This document shows positions 40,834 to 49,297 of a DNA stretch of 64,000 nucleotides, piece by piece. The stretch is from the NCBI GenBank assembly GCA_002163005.1, contig MAAF01000064.1:1-64000 (forward strand), in the 5' to 3' direction. A program made the position numbers and the translations under genes. Source of the stretch: Colwellia psychrerythraea. GTDB lineage: Bacteria; Pseudomonadota; Gammaproteobacteria; Enterobacterales; Alteromonadaceae. The notes beneath the pieces were generated by a model that ran no database searches, was not told the origin of the DNA, and saw only the letters and a list, made by a program, of their open reading frames with translations. Positions within the stretch are counted from its first letter, which is position 1, and each line of letters opens with the position of its first letter.

Positions 40834-41640
40834 GTGGGAAAAATAATAGCAGTTGCAAATCAAAAAGGTGGTGTGGGTAAAACAACTACCGCGGTTAATT
40901 TGGCTGCCTCGCTGGCGGCGACGAAACGCAAAGTTTTATTAATCGATTTAGATCCCCAAGGCAATGCGACTATGGCTAGTGGCGTTGATAAATACCAAGT
41001 TCATGCGACTTGTTATGAATTATTAGTTGAAGAGCAAAGTGTTGAAGACGTTGTCATTAAAGAAACGTCAGGTCTTTATCATTTAATTTCGGCCAATGCT
41101 GATGTTACAGCAGCTGAAATAAAGCTAATGGAAGTATATGCTCGTGAACAGCGTTTAAAAAACGCTTTAGCGCCAGTAAAAGATTTTTATGACTTCATCA
41201 TCATAGATTGTCCACCATCATTGAATATGCTTACCGTTAACGCTATGACTGCAGCAGACTCCGTTCTTGTGCCAATGCAATGTGAATACTATGCATTAGA
41301 GGGTCTAACGGCGCTAATGGACACCATTACTAAGTTAACGTCAGTCGTGAATGATAAATTACATATTGAAGGCATTCTTCGCACTATGTATGATCCTCGA
41401 AATCGCTTAGCTAATGATGTATCTGAACAATTAAAACGACATTTTGGTGATAAAGTTTATCGCAGTGTCATTCCGCGAAATGTTCGTTTAGCTGAAGCGC
41501 CAAGTTTTGGTACACCAGCCATGTATTACGATAAATCTTCAACGGGCGCCAAAGCTTATTTAGCGCTTGCCGGTGAAGTATTACGTAAAAATGATTATGC
41601 TAAAAAATCTCCGCAAGCTAAGGCCAGTGTTGCCAGCTAG
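40834..41640 (+). CDS. parA: Chromosome partitioning ATPase ParA (Soj)
   Basis: Walker-type ATPase that segregates newly copied origins together with ParB-parS. 268 residues. The deviant Walker A KGGVGKTTTAVNLAASLA is at residues 11-28, followed by LLIDLDPQGNAT and the Walker B region FIIIDCPPSLNML. The short N terminus, with no HTH domain, marks the chromosomal type. The start is GTG at 40834, supported by AGAGG five bases upstream. It is followed by parB after 14 bp. Confidence 0.97.
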   Translation: MGKIIAVANQKGGVGKTTTAVNLAASLAATKRKVLLIDLDPQGNATMASGVDKYQVHATCYELLVEEQSVEDVVIKETSGLYHLISANADVTAAEIKLMEVYAREQRLKNALAPVKDFYDFIIIDCPPSLNMLTVNAMTAADSVLVPMQCEYYALEGLTALMDTITKLTSVVNDKLHIEGILRTMYDPRNRLANDVSEQLKRHFGDKVYRSVIPRNVRLAEAPSFGTPAMYYDKSSTGAKAYLALAGEVLRKNDYAKKSPQAKASVAS

Positions 41641-41654
41641 CACAAAGGAAAATT

Positions 41655-42557
41655 ATGAGTACAGCAAAACGTAAAGGCGCTAGTCGCTTAGGTCGTGGTC
41701 TTGATGCCCTATTATCACCAGCGATACCAGCAGTAGAACAGCAAACAGATACTACTGAAGCAAGCAATAGCGTAAAAGCGACAGATAATGAACTGCTAAA
41801 ACTATCTATTACAAAATTAACGCCTGGTAAATATCAGCCACGTCGTGAAATGTCTGATGCAGGTCTTGAAGAGTTGTCATTATCTATTCAATCGCAAGGT
41901 ATAATTCAACCTATTGTTGTACGTTTAGTTGCCGATGATCAATATGAAATCATTGCTGGTGAACGCCGATGGCGTGCGGCTAAATTAGCACAACTTGATA
42001 TTGTCCCTTGTTTAGTTAAAAACGTGCCTGATGAATCAGCGGTAGCTATTGCACTCATTGAGAATATCCAACGTGAAGATCTTAATGCCATGGAAGAAGC
42101 CGTTGCATTAGAACGCTTATTAACTGAATTTGATTTAACTCACCAAGAAGTCGCTATTGCAGTTGGTAAGTCTCGTACTACGGTCAGTAACTTATTGCGT
42201 TTAAATAAATTAAATGAAGAGGTAAAAACCTTTTTAGAAAATGGTGATATTGAAATGGGTCATGCCCGTGCTTTATTAGCATTAGAAGGTGATGTACAAA
42301 CTTCTGCAGCACAAACTGTTGCGACTAAAGAATTAACAGTAAGAGAAACTGAAAGTTTAATTAAAAAGATTCAAAATCCGATAGCTGAAAAAGAGAAAGT
42401 TGAAAAAACTGTTGAGACCATAGAGTTGGAACAAGGTTTAGCAGATAAAATTGGCGCTAAAGTTGCTATTAGCCATAATAGTAAAGGTAAAGGTAAGCTT
42501 GTTATCTCTTATGAAAACTTAGCAAAACTTGAAGAGATATTAGCCAAAATTAACTAA
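41655..42557 (+). CDS. parB: Chromosome partitioning CTPase/DNA-binding protein ParB
   Basis: Binds parS, spreads as a CTP-dependent clamp and recruits SMC/ParA. 300 residues: N-terminal KRLGRGL-like start (ASRLGRGLDALL), PGKYQPRRE and the CTP-binding GERRWRAA and ENIQREDLN motifs, the HTH region VAIAVGKSRTTVSNLLRL, and a C-terminal dimerisation domain. Two perfect target sites lie in recF about 13 kb away. It ends the mnmG-rsmG-parA-parB run; a terminator follows. Confidence 0.97.
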   Translation: MSTAKRKGASRLGRGLDALLSPAIPAVEQQTDTTEASNSVKATDNELLKLSITKLTPGKYQPRREMSDAGLEELSLSIQSQGIIQPIVVRLVADDQYEIIAGERRWRAAKLAQLDIVPCLVKNVPDESAVAIALIENIQREDLNAMEEAVALERLLTEFDLTHQEVAIAVGKSRTTVSNLLRLNKLNEEVKTFLENGDIEMGHARALLALEGDVQTSAAQTVATKELTVRETESLIKKIQNPIAEKEKVEKTVETIELEQGLADKIGAKVAISHNSKGKGKLVISYENLAKLEEILAKIN

Positions 42558-42584
42558 GAGTTACTGGGAAAAATAACCTATATG

Positions 42585-42610
42585 AAAACCAGCCTAGTGC
42601 TGGTTTTTTT
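42585..42610 (+). terminator. Terminator after parB
   Basis: AAACCAGC, a 5-nt loop and GCTGGTTT followed by a long T-run, 28 bp after the parB stop. A compact intrinsic terminator. Confidence 0.9.
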
Positions 42611-42713
42611 GTTTAAAAAATGTAAGGACTAGCGAATATTAGTAAGCTTTATTAAATTAACTTGGTATAGTAAATTCATGTATTAACTGTCTAAATTAGC
42701 TAAGGATTAGCTT

Positions 42714-43457
42714 ATGTCCAAGTTATTTTCATCACTCCTATTATCCCTTGTTATGTTTTTGACAAGTATCTCCTGTTTCGCGGATGACGATGCCGCAGTC
42801 CTATTACAAAAGATGGATGAGTTATTTCGCTCTAAAAGTTCCATTTCAACGATGAAAATGCAAATTATTACGCCTAATTGGCAACGTACCCTGGAAATGC
42901 AAAGCTGGACCCTAGGTATGGACGATACGTTTATTCGGGTATTATCACCAAGAAAAGATCGTGGTGTGGCTACCTTGAAAAAAGACAAAGAGATGTGGAA
43001 TTTTTTCCCTAAAATTAACAAAGTCATTAAAGTTCCGCCATCAATGATGATGGGATCTTGGATGGGATCAGACTTTACTAACGATGACTTAGTGCGTGAA
43101 GTTTCATTAGTTAAAGAATATCAAGTATCTAAAAGTGTTGAAGGCGAAAACTATCGTCTAACGTTAATACCCAAAAAAGATACCGTTACTGTGTGGGGAA
43201 AAATTGAATTTATTGTTAATCAAAAAACACTATTGCCGTTGGAACAGAGCTATTTCAATGAAAAAGGAGTCAAAGTACGCATCATGAAATTTAGTGATAT
43301 CAGAGAATTTTCGGGTAAAAAAATGCCAGCGATTATGACCATGATGCCATTAAATAAAACAGGCCATAAAACGGTTATTGAATACGTTGAAGCCGAATTT
43401 GATATTGATTTTGGTGATAATGTTTTCACGTTACGCAATTTACAAACGCGCTTTTAA
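42714..43457 (+). CDS. LolA-like outer membrane lipoprotein-sorting protein
   Basis: A 247-residue exported protein of the LolA-like/outer membrane lipoprotein-sorting group. Signal peptide 1-23 (cleaved after CFA); the rest is beta-rich, with motifs such as LSPRKDRGVATLKKDKEMWNF and MMMGSWMGSDFTNDDLV that recur in this group. It is preceded by AAGGA seven bases upstream and by an extended -10 like TGGTATAGT at 42663-42671. It heads a run with two permeases, an ATPase and a barrel-like protein, which suggests it carries a lipid or lipoprotein across the periplasm. Substrate unknown. Confidence 0.8.
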   Translation: MSKLFSSLLLSLVMFLTSISCFADDDAAVLLQKMDELFRSKSSISTMKMQIITPNWQRTLEMQSWTLGMDDTFIRVLSPRKDRGVATLKKDKEMWNFFPKINKVIKVPPSMMMGSWMGSDFTNDDLVREVSLVKEYQVSKSVEGENYRLTLIPKKDTVTVWGKIEFIVNQKTLLPLEQSYFNEKGVKVRIMKFSDIREFSGKKMPAIMTMMPLNKTGHKTVIEYVEAEFDIDFGDNVFTLRNLQTRF

Positions 43458-43521
43458 TTGCTTTATATTTTGTTTTTTATCTTATTTTCCTCTTGTTTTA
43501 TAAGGATAAATATAAATACTT

Positions 43522-44841
43522 ATGCTGATAGTAAAACTTGCCTTTCGCAACATATTACGTAATCGACGCCGCTCACTGTTAACTCTACTGAGTATGGGCG
43601 GAGGATTCTTTTTACTTTGTTTGACTTTATCTATGTCAGAGGGAAGTTATAGCAATATTATTAATATATTTACTCAAGATCACACCGGTCATGTCCAAGT
43701 TCATAAAGAAAACTATCTTGAGCGCCCTTCTTTATATAAAACGATCAACCACGCTGACGAGATCATTACTCAATTAGAGCAACAGCCATTGGTATTGGGT
43801 GTGGCCCCTAGAATTTATAGCCCTTCTTTAGCCTATGGTAAAAATAAAACCTTTCCAGCTCAAGTTATTGGCATTGATCCCGATCGAGAAGCTAAAACGA
43901 CACGTTTGGAAAATAAAATTAGTGAAGGGCATTATTTAACTAAAGAGGTAATTAATCAGATAACTAGAGAGGTAACTAATCAGGTAACTAGAGAGGTAAC
44001 TAATCAGGTAACTAACCTTGAGGGTAATCAAATAAGCACAGACGGTTATTTCCCCGCTATGATTGGCTTTAGCCTAGCTAAAAACTTACAACTCACTATT
44101 GGTGATGAACTGGTACTGATCTCTCAAGGTATTGATGGCTCTATCGCCAATGATATCTTTGAAGTTGTCGCCATTGTTGGTGATGTAGGCTCATATGAGC
44201 GCATGAATGTGTATATTCATTTATCGGCCATGCGAGAGTTTTTATCAATGCAAGGTGATACCAGTAAAGTTCATGAGTTAGCTATAATTTTATCGAGTCA
44301 AAGCGAAGCAAGAGAATTCGCGGTTAACACTCAATTAGCGCTTGAAAATAAAAATTTAAGCGTAGACCCATGGCAAGTGGTTGAATCCTCTTTTTATAAG
44401 AGTATGCAGGCTGATAAAAAAGGCAGTTATGTCTCTATGGGTATTATTATATTTATTGTCTCAATTGGCGTATTAAATACTATTTTAATGGGCACGTTAG
44501 AACGAACACGTGAGTTTGGCGTATTGAAGGCTATTGGTACTCGGCCTGTAGTTGTTTTTACCTTGATAATGCTAGAGTCTTTTGTGTTAGCTATTATCAG
44601 TTGTTTAATTGGATTGGCATTAGCCTTACCCGTTTGTTTTTGGTTAGCCGGTGTAGGTATATCTATGCCAGAGCCAATTGATATGGGCGGTATCATATTT
44701 GATACCATGCTAGGTGAAGTAAGCTGGTTTGTGGTGTTATTACCGTCAATTGTTGTTATTAGCAGTACGTTAATCGTCAGTTTCATTCCTGCTATTCGGG
44801 CAGCTAAAATATCACCGTTAAAAGCATTGCAGGCGGTTTAA
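43522..44841 (+). CDS. ABC transporter permease, LolC/FtsX type (first copy)
   Basis: A 439-residue permease of the FtsX/MacB/LolCE class: TM1 at about 20-40 after a basic N terminus (ILRNRRRSLLTLLSM), a large periplasmic MacB-like domain (about 45-290), then three C-terminal TMs from about residue 305, with TREFGVLKAIGTRP as the coupling loop to the ATPase. The periplasmic domain contains three eight-residue repeats of the K/REVxNQxT type from a 24-bp DNA repeat. It is followed 2 bp later by a second permease, making a likely heterodimer. Confidence 0.87.
   Translation: MLIVKLAFRNILRNRRRSLLTLLSMGGGFFLLCLTLSMSEGSYSNIINIFTQDHTGHVQVHKENYLERPSLYKTINHADEIITQLEQQPLVLGVAPRIYSPSLAYGKNKTFPAQVIGIDPDREAKTTRLENKISEGHYLTKEVINQITREVTNQVTREVTNQVTNLEGNQISTDGYFPAMIGFSLAKNLQLTIGDELVLISQGIDGSIANDIFEVVAIVGDVGSYERMNVYIHLSAMREFLSMQGDTSKVHELAIILSSQSEAREFAVNTQLALENKNLSVDPWQVVESSFYKSMQADKKGSYVSMGIIIFIVSIGVLNTILMGTLERTREFGVLKAIGTRPVVVFTLIMLESFVLAIISCLIGLALALPVCFWLAGVGISMPEPIDMGGIIFDTMLGEVSWFVVLLPSIVVISSTLIVSFIPAIRAAKISPLKALQAV
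43942..44013 (+). repeat. In-frame 24-bp tandem repeat in the permease gene
   Basis: Three 24-bp units: 43942-43965, 43966-43989, 43990-44013. The last two are identical; the first differs at a few bases. Each encodes eight residues (REVTNQVT), so copy-number changes keep the frame and only alter the periplasmic loop length. Confidence 0.95.
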
Positions 44842-44843
44842 AG

Positions 44844-46166
44844 ATGACTATGGCAACAGAAACACCAAAGGCAGCTAAACTAGATAAAGCATCCTCATCA
44901 GCTACTTTAGATAAACGTACTTCGAATCAAAATAGCAGCAGTCAAAATGCTTTAATTTCACGTTTAGCCAAACGCAGTATTTTTAGAAATACTCGTAGAA
45001 CATTATTAACCGTATTACTTATTTCATGCAGCTTGGCGGCTATTTTATTTACCGATGCTTTTGTGCGTGGCATGGTTGAAACCATGGTGAAAATCAGCAC
45101 ACAAACCTTCTTAGGAGAAGGACAAATTCATCGTGTGGGGTTTCGCGAGGCGAACGATATAGACCTATATATCAAAGATACCACGACGTTTTATCAGCAA
45201 CTTAACGCCACCACAGCCATTCAAGCATTTGCACCAAGGGTATTAACGGGCGCAATGACCTCCTCCTCAGAAAATGTTGCCTCAGCAATTGTTTATGGCG
45301 TAGATGCGATAAAAGAAGCACAAGTAAGTAAGTTAAAGTTGGCGGTAACTCAAGGTGATTATTTATCAGGAATTGATGGTGAAATAATCATAGGAGAACA
45401 ACTTGCTGATTTATTAGAAATTAGTTTAGGTGACCGGTTAGTTGTTACTGTTTCAGAAGCAAATGGTGGCGATTTATCCCAAGCACTGTTTCGTGTTTCA
45501 GGCTTATTTAGTTTTAATGAAAGAAACATGGATATTGGCATGGCTTTTATAAACTTGGCACAAGGACAAAAATTATTAAATATTACCGGTGTGCATGAAG
45601 TTGCCCTACGATTACAACACTTACATCAAGCTGAAGATAAAAATTTACCTTTTTGGCAAACACTCAATAATGATCAAATAGAAACCTTAAGCTGGCAAGA
45701 GTTAGTACCCCAACTGAGTAGTATGCTTGCTATGACCAAGTACTCGACACTTATTGTTTCAATCATCATGTATATATTGGTTTGCTTAGGCTTAATAAAT
45801 ACTATGTTTATGTCTATTTTTGAGCGACAAACAGAGTTTGGTATTTTACTGGCCATAGGAACACGTTCCAAGCTGCTTTTTTATCAAATCATGTTGGAAG
45901 GTTTTTTTATTGGATTGTTAAGCATAACCGTTGGTTTATTAATGGCTTTTATCTTGTGCTATTGGGGTTCTATTGTCGGTATAGATTACTCCGAATTGGA
46001 AATGTCAGGATTGACCTTAAATGAACCCATATATTTAATACTCGACGCCAGCAGTTTTGCCACAATGGGCTTAGCTACTTTAGTCATTACACTTATTGCG
46101 AGTTTATACCCTGCTTTTCATGCGGCGCGTTTACAACCTTCTTTTGCCATGCGAAAAACCCTTTAA
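44844..46166 (+). CDS. ABC transporter permease, LolC/FtsX type (second copy)
   Basis: A 440-residue paralogue of the preceding gene. A hydrophilic, Ser/Lys-rich N-terminal tail (about 1-40) is unusual; then RSIFRNTRRTLLTVLLI starts TM1, a periplasmic domain follows, and three TMs end the chain with RQTEFGILLAIGTRSK as the ATPase coupling loop. Starting 2 bp after the first permease, it is surely cotranscribed. Together they resemble LolC/LolE, which extract lipoproteins from the inner membrane, but MacB-like efflux or other lipid transport is also possible. Confidence 0.87.
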   Translation: MTMATETPKAAKLDKASSSATLDKRTSNQNSSSQNALISRLAKRSIFRNTRRTLLTVLLISCSLAAILFTDAFVRGMVETMVKISTQTFLGEGQIHRVGFREANDIDLYIKDTTTFYQQLNATTAIQAFAPRVLTGAMTSSSENVASAIVYGVDAIKEAQVSKLKLAVTQGDYLSGIDGEIIIGEQLADLLEISLGDRLVVTVSEANGGDLSQALFRVSGLFSFNERNMDIGMAFINLAQGQKLLNITGVHEVALRLQHLHQAEDKNLPFWQTLNNDQIETLSWQELVPQLSSMLAMTKYSTLIVSIIMYILVCLGLINTMFMSIFERQTEFGILLAIGTRSKLLFYQIMLEGFFIGLLSITVGLLMAFILCYWGSIVGIDYSELEMSGLTLNEPIYLILDASSFATMGLATLVITLIASLYPAFHAARLQPSFAMRKTL

Positions 46167-46217
46167 CTTTTTGGTTAATAGTTAATACTTGAATTCAACT
46201 TTAATTCAAGAAAAGTG

Positions 46218-46376
46218 ATACCAGTTTCATTAAGTTTGTGATCTTGTTGTGCATAGGAAAAATAAATCAGGGCAAGGCGATCGATTGAGCAATAGCTGGC
46301 TATTGGGATTGAGAGCAACGCTGACATGGAGTATTTTAACCAGCACAAGTGAGCAATAATTTAATGACATTGGTAT
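46218..46376. mobile_element. MITE-like element with ATACCA-CATTAA ends (short copy)
   Basis: A 159-bp non-coding element between the second permease and the ATPase gene. Left end ATACCAGTTTCATTAAGTTT; reverse complement of the right end ATACCAATGTCATTAAATTA. It contains GGCAAGGCGATCGATTGA, like the longer copy at 36847-37158. It interrupts what would be a continuous transport operon. Confidence 0.75.
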
Positions 46377-46406
46377 AGATTACTGAGTAAATAGGAAATA
46401 ATTTAA

Positions 46407-47147
46407 ATGACAACTCAAGTGGATATTGTTGGTGCCCTTAATAAAGCGACAGCTAGCCAAAATACTGTCATTGAAACCACTCATTTGTGTCGAGAGTTTG
46501 GTCAAGGTGATACGCTAGTTAAAGCGCTGACTGATGCCAATATCATTATTGAACGAGGCGAATTCACCGCTATTATCGGTCCTTCAGGCTCTGGTAAATC
46601 AACCTTATTGCAATTAATTGGTGGTTTAGATAATCCCAGTTCGGGTGATGTGTTTTTAGATAATAAAAATATTAACCACATGACGGGCACTGAATTGTCA
46701 GATTTTAGACGTGATCATATTGGTTTTATTTTTCAAGCGTATAACTTGATACCCGTGTTAAGCGCCCGAGAAAACATTGAATATATTATGTTACTGCAAG
46801 GCGTTCCGACAGCAGAAAGAAACAAGCGGGTAGATAAGCTTATGCATGCGGTAGGTTTAGAAGGTTTGGGAGATCGTCGCCCTGCGGAATTATCAGGCGG
46901 TCAACAGCAACGAGTTGCTGTTGCAAGAGCTATGGTATCAACGCCTAGTATTATTTTAGCGGATGAACCAACAGCTAATTTAGATTCGAAAACAGGCGCT
47001 GATTTGCTTGATATGATGAAAGAATTAAATGAAAAACAAAATATGACTTTTGTTTTTTCAACGCATGATCCGAAAATAATGGAACGAGCTAAACGTATTA
47101 TTCGTTTGGTTGATGGCTGCATTGTTGATGATGAGCGTAGAAAATAA
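46407..47147 (+). CDS. ABC transporter ATP-binding protein, LolD/MacB type
   Basis: A 246-residue ATPase for the two preceding permeases. Walker A IGPSGSGKSTLL (about 57-68), Q-loop FIFQAYNLIPVLSARENIEY, signature LSGGQQQRVAVARA, Walker B IILADEPTANLD and the H-loop FSTHD. The FxxYNLIPxL Q-loop region is typical of the LolD/MacB/FtsE branch. It lies 240 bp after the second permease, beyond a palindromic element, and its stop overlaps the next start (TAATG). Confidence 0.92.
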   Translation: MTTQVDIVGALNKATASQNTVIETTHLCREFGQGDTLVKALTDANIIIERGEFTAIIGPSGSGKSTLLQLIGGLDNPSSGDVFLDNKNINHMTGTELSDFRRDHIGFIFQAYNLIPVLSARENIEYIMLLQGVPTAERNKRVDKLMHAVGLEGLGDRRPAELSGGQQQRVAVARAMVSTPSIILADEPTANLDSKTGADLLDMMKELNEKQNMTFVFSTHDPKIMERAKRIIRLVDGCIVDDERRK

Positions 47148-48580
47148 TGCAAAGGTTACCCGCTAAGGCTTGTTTTGCGTTAAAACTATTTGGTGTTTTA
47201 ATATTACCTATGACCAGTTATGCGGATAGTTTTTCATTTAGTGGTTATGTGAAAAGTTATGCGCTGGCGCAAGACAGTATTTCTATTGAAAACAATGACA
47301 CTAAAAAGAGCACGACTGAAAATACTAACAGTCAAAATCAAACGCAAGCCATTCCTGGTAACTTCCAATCACAAAATGCACTACGTTTAATGGCATCATA
47401 TTTGTCGACAAGTAAGGGCAATATCGAAATAGATTATGAAGTACAGCCATTGTATTTCTCAAACAGTGACATGGCTGGATATTATACCAATGACAATCTA
47501 GGCGCTATTGGTGGCACTGTTTCTTCGGCGAGTAATCAATATCGTTATAAAGATTTAGATGCCGTTTTGAGTGATGTAGGTAGTCATGGCGTGGTTTTAC
47601 AAAACCTTGACCGATTTAATTATCAATACAGTAATCAATACGGTGACTTAACGATTGGACGACAAGTATTGTCATTTGGATCTGCTCGCTTTATTAATCC
47701 AACCGATATATTTATCCCTTTCGCTATTCAAACACTTAACCAAGAGTATCGTGTTGGTATTGATGCTATTCGTTATAAAGCTGATGTGGGTGACTTCGCC
47801 GTGGTAGATGTGGGTTTGGTTATCGGTGAGGATGGTAAAAAACAGAACAGTGCCGTTTTTTTACGGGGTAAAAACTCTATTCAGGGTAGTGATATAGAAG
47901 CTATCGCTATTATTCTTGATGATGCTTGGTTACTTGGTGGTGGTATTGAGCGTTCAATAGGTGATTTTGGCTTTTGGTTTGAGGCCGCTTATATGGACTG
48001 GCGACAAAGCAATAATTCAGAAGGTAACGCTTCTGAAAGTGATATCTCTGAAAATAAGACTTTTGAAAGTAATTCATTAGCAGGCAATATTGTAGAAAAT
48101 TTTGCAGCTAACACCCTACCCTCAGCGGGCGTTTACACGGATAACTATTGGCGTTCTTCAATTGGCTCAGATTATGCGTTAAATGAAGATGTTATTATTA
48201 TGATCGAGTATCACTATAATGGTGCGGGCAGTAATAATGTTGAGGATTACACCGAACTTGCGACACAAGCGCCCTACCAGAAAGCTGGCGTGTATTTATA
48301 TGGCGAGCACTACCTCATCCCCGCATTAACTTGGCTAGCCTCGCCTTTGGTATCTGTTAGCGCCAGTGCCTTTTATAATATCAGTGATAGTTCAGTGTTC
48401 TTGACTGTCAGTAGCGAGACCAGCTGGAGTGATAACTTATATTCTGATTTTGGAGTGTATATAAGTCATGGTGATACTTTGCAAAATAATGCTAGTGACG
48501 CCAATATTGATTACGCTTTTGGCTCTGAATTTGGGGCTTATCCGCTGAGTGTTTATGCCAGTCTTAGATATTATTTCTAG
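47147..48580 (+). CDS. Beta-barrel-like outer membrane protein of unknown family
   Basis: A 477-residue protein with signal peptide 1-26 (cleaved after SYA) and many alternating polar/hydrophobic strands, ending LRYYF as outer membrane barrels do. FSFSGYVKSYA, FNYQYSNQYGDLTIGRQVL and RVGIDAIRYKADV resemble porin-type strands. Two Asn/Ser/Glu-rich stretches (about 45-65 and 285-305) are probably loops. I do not recognise the family. Its start overlaps the ATPase stop by one base, so it is part of the transporter operon and could be its outer membrane component. Confidence 0.7.
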   Translation: MQRLPAKACFALKLFGVLILPMTSYADSFSFSGYVKSYALAQDSISIENNDTKKSTTENTNSQNQTQAIPGNFQSQNALRLMASYLSTSKGNIEIDYEVQPLYFSNSDMAGYYTNDNLGAIGGTVSSASNQYRYKDLDAVLSDVGSHGVVLQNLDRFNYQYSNQYGDLTIGRQVLSFGSARFINPTDIFIPFAIQTLNQEYRVGIDAIRYKADVGDFAVVDVGLVIGEDGKKQNSAVFLRGKNSIQGSDIEAIAIILDDAWLLGGGIERSIGDFGFWFEAAYMDWRQSNNSEGNASESDISENKTFESNSLAGNIVENFAANTLPSAGVYTDNYWRSSIGSDYALNEDVIIMIEYHYNGAGSNNVEDYTELATQAPYQKAGVYLYGEHYLIPALTWLASPLVSVSASAFYNISDSSVFLTVSSETSWSDNLYSDFGVYISHGDTLQNNASDANIDYAFGSEFGAYPLSVYASLRYYF

Positions 48581-48666
48581 TGCCGCCACTTTAATAAAAG
48601 GTATGCCCCCGCGTTATTATAAAGTAGCTCTGGGCTTTGATTTACATAATTAATTGACGTAGAGTG

Positions 48667-48708
48667 TTATTAGTTATTAGTTATTAGTTATTAGTTATTA
48701 GTTATTAG
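48667..48708 (+). repeat. Six-copy heptanucleotide tandem repeat
   Basis: TTATTAG repeated six times without a mismatch, followed by TT. It lies just upstream of the ribosome binding site of a 59-codon gene. Such tracts change copy number by slippage. Confidence 0.97.
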
Positions 48709-48724
48709 TTTCAAGGATGAAAAT

Positions 48725-48904
48725 ATGCAAGAACTACCACCATTAGCCCTCGTTAAAACTTGGCTTGACGTTGTTCAACAACTCGATTTTCCCATAACCA
48801 TACGTGAAAAGCGCGGTAAATTACTTATTTATTATTTTGGTTCAATTAAACAAGCGCAAAGGTATGTAGAAGATAATGATGATTACTGTCAACGAGCCTC
48901 TTAA
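48725..48904 (+). CDS. Small protein of unknown function behind a 7-bp repeat
   Basis: A 59-residue open frame from ATG 48725 to TAA. AAGGA lies seven bases before the start, an ideal ribosome binding site. The translation begins MQELPPLALVKTWLDVV and has a basic middle (TIREKRGKLLIYYFGS) and an acidic end (YVEDNDDY), with no signal peptide or membrane helix: a plausible folded small protein. I recognise no family. A six-copy heptamer lies 16 bp upstream of the start, between any promoter and the gene. Confidence 0.65.
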   Translation: MQELPPLALVKTWLDVVQQLDFPITIREKRGKLLIYYFGSIKQAQRYVEDNDDYCQRAS

Positions 48905-49082
48905 TTAACTCAGTTAAGTATATATATAATTAGTGAGCTTCAAAGTGCTGAAATATGGTCTTCATAAGTTAATAAATTTAGTCTATATCCAGCCCTCGAA
49001 TAAATTTATCAATATACGTAACAAAAAGAATTAAATACTGGTATTCGTTCGAGGCTTTTTATAGAATGCCATTTCTTATTTT

Positions 49083-49159
49083 CCACCCGTAGCTCAGCTG
49101 GATAGAGCGATGCCCTCCGGAGGCATAGGTCACAGGTTCGACTCCTGTCGGGTGGACCA
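49083..49159 (+). tRNA. tRNA-Arg (anticodon CCG)
   Basis: A 77-nt tRNA ending in encoded CCA. The acceptor stem CCACCCG pairs perfectly with CGGGTGG. The D-loop has AGCTCAGCTGGATAGAGC, the anticodon arm ATGCC-CTCCGGA-GGCAT gives anticodon CCG (reads CGG), and the T-arm has GGTTCGACTCC. It is single, with no neighbouring integrase. The 178 bp before it contain only a likely tRNA promoter -10 (TATAGAAT near 49070); the bases after it lead to a terminator. Confidence 0.97.
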
Positions 49160-49222
49160 TTTAAATAGTTATTAGTTATAAAATTAAGACCATTATAAAT
49201 ATGTGCGTTTTCGTAAATATTT

Positions 49223-49249
49223 AAACCCGACGACCAATCGGGTTTTTTT
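49223..49249 (+). terminator. Terminator after tRNA-Arg
   Basis: ACCCGA, a 7-nt loop and TCGGGT followed by seven Ts, 64 bp after the tRNA. A standard intrinsic terminator. Confidence 0.85.
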
Positions 49250-49297
49250 GTGTCTTAAAATAGCTATGAAAAAAACAGAACCGCAATAGCATCGATA

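Noticed and set aside
44427-44786. 119-codon frame antisense to the first ABC permease
   Set aside because: Shadow of the hydrophobic coding strand; no start signal and the sense gene is clear.
48667-48708. Heptamer tract considered as a CRISPR-like array
   Set aside because: Units are 7 bp, directly adjacent and without spacers; it is a simple tandem repeat.
49083-49159. tRNA-Arg as an integration site of a genomic island
   Set aside because: No integrase gene nearby and no repeat of the tRNA 3' end seen downstream in the window.
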